DNA from: Neospora caninum Liverpool
Taxonomy: Eukaryota > Apicomplexa > Conoidasida > Eucoccidiorida > Sarcocystidae
Direction: 5' to 3'
Length of the DNA: 64,000 nucleotides
Assembly: GCF_000208865.1 (NCBI RefSeq)
Contig: NC_018388.1
Location: 496,001-560,000, forward strand
Within the stretch, counting starts at the first letter, position 1. The number at the start of each line of letters is the position of its first letter. Below are positions 10,890 to 21,800 of this stretch, in pieces. The notes beneath the pieces are model-generated. The model searched no databases and was not told the origin of the DNA. It saw only the letters and a program-made list of their open reading frames with translations. Position numbers and translations under genes: made by a program.

Positions 10890-12752
10890 TTCAATGTATT
10901 CATATCTCCCAGTGCATGCCTGTAGATGTCTATCGCGACGTGCATGCACAAAGGGGAGGTGCCTTCGAGATGGCGATTACATTTAGGCGCGGGTTGAAGG
11001 CTGTCCCAAGGTGAATGCAACAGCTTGCGTCGTGGCAAACATCAGAAAGAGGAATGCTCGCCGGCAGCACAGAGAAAAGAGACTTGTTCGGAAACGAGGA
11101 AACTGACACAGACTCTCAGTTCTCCTCTCTGGACATCGACGTGTAAATCTCTCCTCAAGTGCCAAGTTTACTACGTATTTACAGATGTCCTGTATTCGTA
11201 TTCTCCGCGCGCATATACACATATATGTATATACAAATAGGTTTTGATACCCTCTTCACGTGCATTCATATATCTGAATCGCCCTGCAGAACCTTTTCGC
11301 GCATGTGTGTCTTGACGTTAGCCGAGCGCTCCCTTCTGTAGCAGCAGAAGCCCGGAAGGGAGAAACTCAGAGAGCAGCCCAGCCCAGAGAGGAGTGAAGA
11401 GGGCGTCTTTCTCTTCCTGCCTCTCCCTCAGTCGTTCCGCGTTTTCGTTTCTGTCCCTTTAAGGGCAGTCTCATTGGAAACTCGCTTTTCTTCGCTCGAG
11501 CTCTCGCGCCTGTCTTTGCTTCGTCAACTGCCCGACTTCGTACTCTGCACCACGCGAAACGCAAACACGCATAAATTTTATGTCGACCAAAACAGACACA
11601 CAAAAGGATGGAGATGCACACGTTTCAGGATGTGAAGCGAGAGATATAAATATCACTGGAAACCTACGCATGGGAAATATCGAAGAATATCTATACGAAC
11701 AAAAAAGGGTCACTCATGTGGCTTACCAGCCCGTTAAGTGTGAGATCATCGCATATAACGGTATGCTGAATGTAACGGTACAAGCTGGAAACAACGGACT
11801 CCTGAGTACGAATTCCGCAGCGCAAGTCTTTATCTGGGCATTCGGACGAAAGGTAACATATACATATATCTTCTCCACATTTCCTTTCTCGGTATCCACA
11901 GACATCTGTAAAGTTGTAAATCGATATATCCTGGGTGCATTCACGTTGACAGGATACGCCGCGATACGTTTGCCGCGCCCCAACACTCCGCTGTGGGTTG
12001 TGTGAATTCACAAGAGCGCCCATAAATATCTGTGCAAATGTACAGGCAAGCATCTCGAGAGACATGCAGCTACATCGCCACTTGTCGTCGTTGGGCGCAA
12101 GGGCAGAGGTGTGAAACAACGATCGACAGGCGTTCGTGCATGTGCAGAGAGGCGTTTCCTCTGAAAAAAGCGACGCACCTGTGTGAACGCCACTGGAAAG
12201 GTGGAGACAAAATCGGGTGGGAACGCAAAGTGGAGAGCGCAAACGCCGCAACGACACAGAGAAGCAACGGCAAAAGGAGTCTCACCTGCATGCATCTGTC
12301 CGCATGCAGCGTCTATCGCGGATCCAATAGTGTGCCTGACGAAAAACGCGGAAAAGAGACAAGAAAAGGGAAAGGAGAAGATACAGTTCTTCTCTCCTCA
12401 GCCTATCCCCTTCTGTAAGAGACGGTGCATGTTTTCTTGTCTCTGCTGTGTCCAGATGTTTCTCGCGTTCCTTCGCCGTTCCTTCTCTCGGTCATTGACT
12501 TCGTCTTGCCGCTTTCCTGTTTCCCTCTCGGCTCGGATTCCTCTCAGTCCTCTTGTGCCTCACTCCGCTTCCTGCTTTTCGTATTTTTGCTGCTCGGCCC
12601 TCTTCGGCTACCAACTCTTCCTCGTCTCGCCCTTTTCGTGGGCTCTCTGGTACATTTGTGCTCTCTGTTCACTCGTTGTCTTTCTCTTTTCTGTTTCTTG
12701 TCGTTTTCCCCTCCCCTCGCGTGTGTCTGCGTTTCTATTCCCTTCATTCCTT
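9165..12752. other. intergenic region upstream of GPI8
   Basis: Holds the GPI8 promoter on one side and the 3' flank of the RlmN-like gene on the other. It contains AT repeats at about 9797-9823, 10608-10660 and 10859-10880, a long CT tract (9838-10165), and TGCATGCA at 12287-12294 followed by GCATGC at 12302-12307. The GCATGC core is a known apicomplexan promoter element, but no gene start is nearby. A 141-codon ATG frame at 11580-12005 (+) has no recognisable domain and is not called. Confidence 0.45.
9838..10165 (+). repeat. polypyrimidine (CT)-rich tract
   Basis: Over 300 bases of almost pure T/C on the + strand, built from irregular units such as ccctctctatctcctcctct. It is open in all three forward frames only because Ser/Leu/Phe/Pro codons dominate, so the long frames across it are not genes. 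It lies upstream of GPI8. Confidence 0.85.
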
Positions 12753-15293
12753 CTACGCCAGGAACACATCCTCCATGTCTCGCCTTAGCGTCTCTTTGAT
12801 CGCTCTGTCTCCATGGCCCGCCACTGCCGCACGCCGAGGCCCCGGGGACCGAAGAAAAGGCAGAAACCCCGATTTCTCTTTCTGGCTGAAGATCACTCAG
12901 CTAATTAGCGACACGTTTGATATGTTTTCGAATCGATCATTTCTGCTTCGTGAGAAAAACGAAAACGAAGAGGGCGACCACGCCTCACCTGCGAGAGACT
13001 GACAAATTCAACTTCCGCAGCAGATCCTGGAGGCACAAAGCGAGGAAAACGCGCACAGGCATGCAGCCCCACTCAGACGCAAAAACAGCCTTGTTGGAAG
13101 ATCACACACACCGGTAGCGATGCGTCAAGACCCAACAGGCCTCCATGAGGAAACCGCCGAGACACGAAGCTCTAGGATCAATCAGATACACCAGTCTATA
13201 TATATATATATAGGAGTTTGTCAACACATGAATTCCCGCATGAACAGAAGAGGTACCTGCACAAATGTCGACAAATATATATATATATATATATATAGAT
13301 ATAGATATTTGTGCAAATGCACGTACATACAAATGTGTGCGGAGCTTTACACACACAGAAAGGTATACACATAAGGATATGTAAACAGATATGGACACAT
13401 AAAAAGTGCGACACGAGAGGTATGGTGCGTAGCGAGAGTTCGCGTGAGAAACGTACCACGTGTGGCCTGACAAGGAAGGACTCTTTGAACGGAAGCAACG
13501 AGGACAGGGAGTTTCGCATGAGATGCTCCGGTGCATGAACGCTCTGCAAACATGCAAAGCTTCCCTTTCCGTCCTTGCCTACCGTAAAATGATTCACTTC
13601 TGCAGCGGACGGCGACTGCATGCTGGGCTCCACTCCTTGGGCTGCGAAATGCGGCAAAAGCGTCCGGTAGGCAGGCGACAGTCAAACCCCCAAAAGACAC
13701 GCGCCCCGAAAACTCGCGATGCTCCTACACCACAAACGTCCCTACATAAGTCGGCATGGAGGGCGAGAAACAGATAGGGAGGCAGAGCGGTTGACGCGTT
13801 CATCGGTAGATCTAGACAAGGACAGAATATTAGACAAAGAGACAAATATATATATCGATACGTACACTCCTAGACACAAGCAGTAAGGACGCAAAGTAAA
13901 CATGGATAGATGCATATATATATATATAATGTATATGTATTGATGTATACGGAATTCAGACGAAAGAAGTGAGCAGCCGTCAGAGAGTTGAAATTGCGAG
14001 GACACATGCCGTGGGCTGTTTGCTCGTACCTTTGTTGTAGGGGATGACATTGACGTGATAGAGGTGCCGAGTGGGTAGGCGTCTCGCGCGTAGCAGCGCG
14101 GCGAGTGCGCGCGCATGGTCATCTGTGTCGTTGCGGCCTACGGTAAAAGAAAAACGGAGGAAAAAACGAGGCAAATGGAACAAACTAAGACGCCCCTTAG
14201 ACGCAAAAAGAGAAACAACTGGACGGGAAGGGATGCACGGATCTCACGCCGCCCAAACGCAGGACGGTTGCAAGACTCGCGGGCCGCACGGAAACATGCG
14301 TATCAACAGCGAGGCAGAGCGAGACGTCCATGAGCGTCGCAGCAAGAGGACTCGAGAGAGACAATGAGCGACACGAACGGAACAAGCATCCGCACGAATG
14401 TCAAAAGCAGTGCGCGCAAATACAGCCAAAGCGACAGGGGGGGACACACAGACGCAGAAAGAGGAGAGCGGAAGAGGGATCGAGAAAGTGGAGAGCGAGA
14501 GAGAGAGATGGAGCGGAAGGTTGAGAGTGAGACCGCGAGGGCGATAGAGGACGAGAGCGAAGAGAGAGAGAGATAGGGAGATAGAGAGAGAACGCGAAGA
14601 CGATAGAGTGAGACAAAAGGCGCGTGCGATAGAGAACCAGAAAGGGAGATTGAGGAGGATGAGGAGAGAGAGGACGCGTGGGGAAGAAACGGGAAGCGTG
14701 AACCGACAGGAAGAGACAGAAGCGCCAGGGGAAGACTGGAGGCGGAGAGCGAGGCACCAGTAGCAAGGCGGATTCGTGCAGACAGCACTTTAAAAGTCCA
14801 CAGAGACACAGTTCGAAAAACAGAGACGCCGAGCAAACAAATAGGTTCAACAAACGGCTGGCGAGAGAGACGAACGGATAGGGGGTACGTGATACAGAGT
14901 GAATTGCCACAAAAGCCGACCTGCACATAGTTAAACATATATGTATATATATACATATATGTATGCCAACCCAAGACCCTAAAACCTGAAGATAACGGGG
15001 CAGAGAGGCGCTGCGAGGGCGGCGCCTTCCCAACGCAGGGAAGTGCATGCGGGTTGGGAGTCTCGAGGGCGTGCTGTTACACAGGAGCTATTTCGCACAC
15101 ATAAGTGGACATTTTGTCCGCGCGGGATTCTTTTGGAAGTAGCGTTTGTCAGCAGTTGCGTGAGGCGCGCAAACACAGAAGCTGTACCTTTGATGAGGAT
15201 GTACGAAATCCAGATGCGTCTGCCGGTCTTGGCGAGTCTCTCATCGAGGAGGTCGAGAACTTCTTCCATCGGGAACATGCGATTAGCTGGGAC
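12753..15293 (-). CDS. RlmN/Cfr-like radical SAM RNA methyltransferase, 3' exons only
   Basis: Five small exons joined in consistent phase with GT-AG borders: about 15293-15188, 14137-14030, 13641-13583, 13026-12989 and 12885-12753. They encode, in order, the RlmN C-terminal landmarks: [20 protein letters not shown], then [13 protein letters not shown], then [16 protein letters not shown] with [10 protein letters not shown], then [15 protein letters not shown], then [11 protein letters not shown], and a tail [18 protein letters not shown] before TAG. RlmN enzymes methylate C2 of adenosine in 23S rRNA (A2503) and some tRNAs; in this lineage the target could be apicoplast or mitochondrial RNA (inference). 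The radical SAM CxxxCxxC motif and all upstream exons are missing and must lie in or beyond the N gap. In the last exon the frame that fits the splice phase lacks the conserved Cys of ACGQL, while an ACG tripeptide appears in a neighbouring frame; see findings. Confidence 0.7.
14452..14660 (+). repeat. GA-rich tract in an intron of the RlmN-like gene
   Basis: Purine-dominated stretch (gagagagagagatg, gagagagagagatagggag and similar) within the inferred intron between 15187 and 14138. On the coding (minus) strand of the gene it is a long pyrimidine tract. No gene is supported in it despite open frames. Confidence 0.7.
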
Positions 15294-15795
15294 CTGAGGA
15301 GACGAAAAACGTAAGCCGCGAGAATGCATCTGCATGCCGTTCCGCTGCGTCTCCTCTGAGTGTCCGTCCTGCTCTCCGCGAACGTTCTGTCCCGTCGTGT
15401 CAGTCCACCCGGCTGCAAAACTTTGGGGAATCCCCTCGCACCAGGGCAGACTGCGGTCTCGCTGCGCGCAGCCGCACACTGTGTCAGCTTGTCAGCTCAC
15501 CACAGGCGCCTGGTTCTGTCTCTCCGTCGACGCAACATCTAAACATCGATCGCGAGAAATAGAGAGACAAGAGGTGAAACGACGGACAGATACGAGTGTA
15601 AATGGATACACCCAGTGACGCAGTTGACAGCACATGTGAACGCTATCGGTAGACGGAGCGCCGCACCGGGTATTTCCGCAGATAGGTGCGTCTACGCCTC
15701 GGCAAGGATGAATTTACAGAGAGGTCTGTCCACAGTGCACAACCTACCTCAGTCATTCACATATATATTTATATATATATATATATAAATAGAAT
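15294..15795. other. probable intron or unassigned sequence left of the gap, ending in an (AT)n repeat
   Basis: No RlmN exon can be recognised here on the minus strand, so it is probably intron upstream of the first visible exon. It ends at an AT microsatellite (about 15766-15785) immediately before the run of N. Confidence 0.4.
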
Positions 15796-15895
15796 NNNNN
15801 NNNNNNNNNNNNNNNNNNNNNNNNNNNNNNNNNNNNNNNNNNNNNNNNNNNNNNNNNNNNNNNNNNNNNNNNNNNNNNNNNNNNNNNNNNNNNNN
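15796..15895. other. assembly gap (100 N)
   Basis: Exactly 100 unknown bases, the conventional placeholder for a gap of unknown size. It is bordered on the left by an (AT)n microsatellite and on the right by the open coding frame of the giant coiled-coil gene, which contains long near-identical repeats. Both are typical causes of assembly breaks. Confidence 0.98.
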
Positions 15896-18800
15896 CAGAC
15901 AGCTTGCGACTCGGGCCTCGCTTCTCGAGCGCCTCGCCTTCGCGCGCTGCAGGCACGCCTTCTTTTCCGGGAGACACAGACGCGCCTGAGAGCGCAGCGA
16001 GCTGAGCTTTCAGATCTGCGTTCTCCTTCTCCAGCAACGCCACCTTCGCCGTCAAATCCTCTCCGCCCTTCTCTTCCTTCTGGGCGCCCTCGACGTCCTT
16101 CGAGCCGACACCAGCCTTCTTGGGCGGCGGGCCAGGCTTCGATTTTGCACCCGACGCCGACGTCGCGGCTGCCTCTGCCAAGCGCTTCTCCAAAGCCGCC
16201 TTCTCTTCCTGCAACACGCGGATTGTGTCTTGGAGGGCCTCCACGCTCTTTTCTTCGTGCATCTCTGGAGAGCCGCCCGGCTTCTCTGTGTTCTCCGACG
16301 CCGGCCCAGGTCCACCCTTTTCCTTCTGAAGCTCGCCGAGTTGCTTGCGGAGATTCGCGTTTTCCTCCTCCAGAGTCTTCAGCTTCTCGTCGGCAGCGAC
16401 TGCTTCACCTCCACCTCCCTCGCTCACCTTCTCCCCTGCTGCTCTCGTGCCCGATTTCGCCCTCAATTCCTCCAGTTCGGCTTCCCGCTTCTGCATTTCC
16501 GCTGGCGAAGTCGAGGCGCCCGGCGCCCCGCCTTCTGCCTTTTCCATCGCCTCCAACCGCTTCTTCAAATCTTCATTCTCCTTCCTCAGCCTTTCCATCT
16601 CCCCTTTTATATCCGCATCGTCGTCCTTTGCTTCTCCTGCTTCTCTGTCCTTCACACTTTCCTTCGCCTTGGGCGCTGGCAAACCCGGCTTCTTCTTGGG
16701 CGGCGGATGCTTGCCTCCTGTCACTGCAGCCTTTGCCGCCTCGCCACCCTCTCCTGGAGTCTCTGCCTTCTTCTCGGGCACCTCAGCTACGGCTGCTACC
16801 TTCTTTTGCAGCTCTTCGTTCTCCTTCTTGAGATGCTCGATCTCCTCCCTCATCTTTTTTGCTTCCTCTGCCTTCTCCTCCTCTCCCTTCGTCTCCTCTT
16901 TCTTCTCCGTTGCCCTCTTGAGCTCTACCACTTCCTTCGTCAGCTCCTCTTTCTCTTTCGTGAGACGTTCAATCTCCTCCCTCATCTTCTTCGCTTCCTC
17001 TGCCTTCTCCTCCTCTCCCTTCGTTTCCTCTTTCTCCTCCGTTGCTCTCTTGAGCTCTACCACTTCCTTCGTCAGCTCCTCTTTCTCTTTCGTGAGACGT
17101 TCAATCTCCTCCCTCATCTTCTTCGCTTCCTCTGCCTTCTCCTCCTCTCCCTTCGTTTCCTCTTTCTCCTCCGTTGCTCTCTTGAGCTCTACCACTTCCT
17201 TCGTCAGCTCCTCTTTCTCTTTCGTGAGACGTTCAATCTCCTCCTTCATCTGCTTGGCTTCCTCTGCCTTCTCCTCCTCTCCCTTTGTCTTTTCTGTCTC
17301 TGTCTTGGGTTCTGTAGCATCGGGAGCCCCTCCTACATCCTTTGCTTCTCCTGCTTCTTTCTCCTTCACACTTTCCTTCGCCTTGGGCGCTGGCAAACCC
17401 GGCTTCTTCTTGGGCGGCGGATGCTTGCCTCCTGTCACTGCAGCCTTTGCCGCCTCGCCACCCTCTCCTGGAGTCTCTGCCTTCTTCTCGGGCACCTCAG
17501 CTACGGCTGCTACCTTCTTTTGCAGCTCTTCGTTCTCCTTCTTGAGTCGCTCGATCTCCTCCCTCATCTTTTTTGCTTCCTCTGCCTTCTCCTCCTCTCC
17601 CTTCGTCTCCTCTTTCTCCTCCGTTGCTCTCTTGAGCTCTACCACTTCCTTCGTCAGCTCCTCCTTCTCTTTCGTGAGACGTTCAATCTCCTCCTTCATC
17701 TGCTTGGCTTCCTTTGCCTTCTCCTCCTCTCCCTTCGTTTCCTCTTTCTTCTCCGTTGCTCTCTTGAGCTCTACCACTTCCTTCGTCAGCTCCTCTTTCT
17801 CTTTCGTGAGACGTTCAATCTCCTCCTTCATCTGCTTGGCTTCCTCTGCCTTCTCCTCCTCTCCCTTCGTTTCCTCTTTCTCCTCCGTTGCTCTCTTGAG
17901 CTCTACCACTTCCTTCGTCAGCTCCTCTTTCTCTTTCGTGAGACGTTCAATCTCCTCCTTCATCTGCTTGGCTTCCTCTGCCTTCTCCTCCTCTCCCTTT
18001 GTCTTTTCTGTCTCTGTCTTGGGTTCTGTAGCATCGCGAGCCCCTCCTACATCCTTTGCTTCTCCTGCTTCTTTCTCCTTCACACTTTCCTTCGCCTTGG
18101 GCACTGGCAAACCCGGCTTCTTCTTGGGCGGCGGATGCTTGCCTCCTGTCACTGCAGCCTTTGCTGCCTCGCCACCCTCTCCTGGAGTCTCTGCCTTCTT
18201 CTCGGGCACCTCAGCTACGGCTGCTACCTTCTTTTGCAGCTCTTCGTTCTCCTTCTTGAGATGCTCGATCTCCTCCCTCATCTTTTTTGCTTCCTCAGGC
18301 CTCACCCCCTCTGTTCCTGATGATGCGAGACCGGCGTTTTGCTTCAGCTCTTCAATTTCCTTTTTGAGACTAACGTTTTCCTTCTGGAGAGCCTCGATGG
18401 TCGCCTGCGGTCGGCTTTCGTCTGTTCCGGCACTCGCCTTGTCTGTCGCCTCTTCTTTGTGCTTTCCGGCCGCTGGCGACGCTTCCGGCCGTGGTCCCGC
18501 ACTCTTGCTTGCCTTGGGTTGCGGCAGCTTTGCTTTTCCTCCAACAGGCGCAGCCCTTTCTTTATCTTTTCCAGCTTCCTCCTGGCTCGACTTGACCCCC
18601 GCCTCCTCCGTCTCCTTCACGCGCGTCCTCAGTGCCTCGATCTCCTTTTCCATCGCTGCAATCTGCTCCTTCGCTGAAGCCAGTTCCTCCCTCGCCTTCC
18701 CCTCGTCTTTCCCAGCGGTCTCCTCCCCGCTCCCTCCATCAGCGCCAAGAGGGGGCGGAGGCGTAGCTGAAGAAGGCGGTCCACCTGGAGCGTCTCCACC

Positions 18801-21800
18801 CGGTCCTTCCTTTTGCTTCAACTCCTCCACTTGCGCCTTCAGCTCGTCTCGCTCGACCTCTAGTTGCTTCACCTTCTCGCGTAGTTCCCCGATTTCCTTC
18901 TCGAGCTCGCGATGCTGCGTTGCGCCCTCGTCTGGCGCCCCTGCAGGCGCAGTGGCAGGAGCCGCAGCGGCCTTCTTCGGAGGGCCCTTGGCCTTGACTC
19001 CACCGAGAGGCGGGGCTTTGCGGACGCTCGAGGCCGAAGGCGCTCCAGGTGTCTCGGCTGCATCGCCTTTCGCTTCAGTGCTCTGCCTCACCCGATCCTT
19101 GGTGGTTTCCAGCTCCTCACGCAGTGCCTGATTTTCTTTTTCCAGAGACGCGATTTTCGCTTCCAGCGGCGCACTCGCCTCCGCCCTCTCCGCAGGCTTC
19201 TGCTCCCCTTCGTTGGCGACACCTGGCACGGTCTTCGGCGGCAAAGTTGCGGCTGTTGGCGGGGCCTTCTTGGGGATCCCCGCCTTGCCAGCTTTGGCTC
19301 CCCCCGGCGCAGTCGCCGACTCCCCGCGCTCTGTCTTCAGCTTCTCAATTTCCTTGACCAGCGCTTCGTTTTCTTCCTTCAGCTGCTTCACTTCACTCTC
19401 CAACTCGGCAAGCTTTCGCTGCTGGTCCTCGGCCTCCGCGGCGCTCTCGGACGCCGCACGAGGCAGATCTAATCCCGCCGGAACCTTCTTTGCCGCTGGC
19501 GGAAGCTTTGCCTTGGGAGGAAGCGTCTTGCCTTCTTTCAACCCTGCAGCCGGTGGCCCGGACTTCCCGACACGTGGGTCTCCCGTTTTCGCCGGGACGG
19601 CCTTCGCTGCCCTCGCGGTATCCGCCTCGCCCGTTTTTGCTTCCTCGATTCCCGCGCTCTTTAGCTTCGCGTTTTCTGCCAACAAGGCCTCCTTCTCTTC
19701 CTTCAGCTGCTTCACTTCGCGTTCCAACTCGCTGATCTTCTCCCCGGCGTCGCCCGGGGCGCCCGGGGTGCCTGCCGCTCCGGCCTTCGTCGGCCCCTTC
19801 GGCGGCAAGGGCGCAGGCCCCAGCTTCGCCTTGGGTGGCGGCGGAGCCTTTGCTTTCGCCACTTCGTTTGCATTCTTCAGCTTCTCCTCGAGCGCCGCTT
19901 TCGCGCTCTCGGACGCCAGCAGTCGGGACTCCAGGGTCGCCACTGCCTGCTTCAGGGCCTTCATCTCCTGGAGGTCCACAGCCGAGCCTCCAGAAGCCTC
20001 CGCAGCGCCTCCCACCTGTGCGGACGGCTGACGCGATGGCGAGGCGTCGCCCTGCGGACCATCCGCGCCCGGCGCTGGACTCGAGTCTGCCGTTGCAACT
20101 TTCGGAGCGAGCTTCTTCGGAGGCCCGACGCTCTTTGGAGCCCCAGGGCCCTTTGGAGGTCCAGCCTTGCCGGCCTTCGGTGGTGGCTGTGGCGCCTCAC
20201 CTGGCTTGGCTGTCCCCTCGGTGCCTTTCTCCAGAGCTTCCACTCGCTTCTTCAGCTCGTCACGCTCCGTCTGAACCTCGCTCAGTGCGCTGCGAAGCCG
20301 CTGCACTTCGCCGTCTGCTTTCGCGGCTGCAGTGACACCCGGAGCGCCCTTCGGCGTAGGCGGAAGAAGGCCTTTCGCCTTGGCGAGACCTGGCGCGGGG
20401 GCCTTCTTGGGCTCTGTGGGAGCGGACGCTGGCGCATGGACCTGCGTCTTCAACTCGAGAAGCTCTTCGCGAGCGTCCTTCAGTTCCTTGTCAACGCTCG
20501 CCTTCTCCGTTTGCAGTTTGTCGATCTCGGCTCGGAGACGCGTCACCTCCTCGGCCCCTGCGGGTTCTGTCGCTGTCTCTGCGCCCTGCGTCTGCTGACG
20601 CGTCAGGCTCCCGCTCTTCTTCGGGGGAACGGCGCCCTTCTTGGCCAGTCCCGAGGGAGCGGGAAAGCCTCTCTTTGTTGCGGGAGGCGCCGCCTTCTCG
20701 CCGGCTCCTGGCCCGGGCGTCCCGGCCGGCGCGGGGTTTGCTGTTTCCAGCTCAGCAATCCGCTGGCGGAGAGTCTCGTTTTCGCGCGTCAGCTCCTCGA
20801 TTTCTTTCGTCGCCACAGGTGCCGCTTTCTTCGCGGCGATCTGGGCCTGACCCGAAGGCCTTGGAGGCGCGACAGCCGCACTGGTCGCGCCGCCGTGTCC
20901 GCGTAACTCCTCATTCTGGGCGAGCGCGTGCGCAAGCTCCTCTCGCATCTTCTCGAGCTGCATCCTCAGCTTGGCAGTTTCGTCGCTTCCCGGCCCCCCG
21001 GTTCGTGGCGAGGGCGGCGAGGCCTCAGCTCCAGAAGACGTGCGAGAAAGCGTTCTGCGCAGCGCGCTGAACAGGCCCTTGGCTTTTGGCTTTTCTGCCG
21101 CGAATTTCTGCGCCAAACTTGAGGCAGGCGAGCTCCCCGACTCGGCGGCGGCGCCTCCCGTCGCGCCCGGCCTCTCTTCCTTTTCCTTCCGCAGACGCGC
21201 GACCTCAGCTCGAAGCCGCCTCAACTCCTCGTCGGCGTCGGCAGAGCTGGGGTGCCCAGCTGCGACGCCTGGCCCCGCAGGTGGCGAGGCCTTTCCCAGT
21301 TTCGGAGGGAGTTTCTTGGTGGCTGCCGTCACTCCGCCCTCGAGCTTTTCCCGGAGAGACTGGTTTTCTTCTCGGAGCCTTGTCAGTTCTTCGCGTTCCT
21401 CCTTCGAAAGCGGCTCAGCAGATGCTCCCTGCCCAGGAGCCCCCCCGGAAGTCGGCGGCTTCGCACCGAGTTTGCTGCCGAGAGAAGGCAGGCTCTTCTT
21501 CGCTGACGCAGGCGACGAAGGCAGCGCCTTCCCAGCCACCGCCGCGTCAGCCTCGCGCAGCGTCGCTTCCTGAAGCGCGAGAGCGAGGCGCTGGTTCTCT
21601 GCGAGCAAAGTGGCGACCTCTGCTTGCAAGGTAGACACATCTGAGGAACGTGCAACGGCCGCGACGGTTTTCGCGCCTTTTCCCGGAGGCGGGAGAACTG
21701 GCTTACTCTTCACACTCTTCGCGGCGCCCGCGTCCTTTGTCGGCTCGGAAGCAACCTGGTCGCCTTTCGGCGCCGCTGGGCCTGAAGCCGCTGCAGGTGC

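Noticed and set aside
11580..12005. 141-codon ATG frame (+)
   Set aside because: No domain, no splice context and moderate AT content; a frame of this length is expected by chance in 64 kb.
16230..19131. Very long + strand open frames (696 and 928 codons) opposite the coiled-coil gene
   Set aside because: They are antisense shadows: Glu/Lys/Gln-rich coding on the minus strand turns into Ser/Phe/Leu/Ala codons without stops. The translations mirror the repeat and have no domain.
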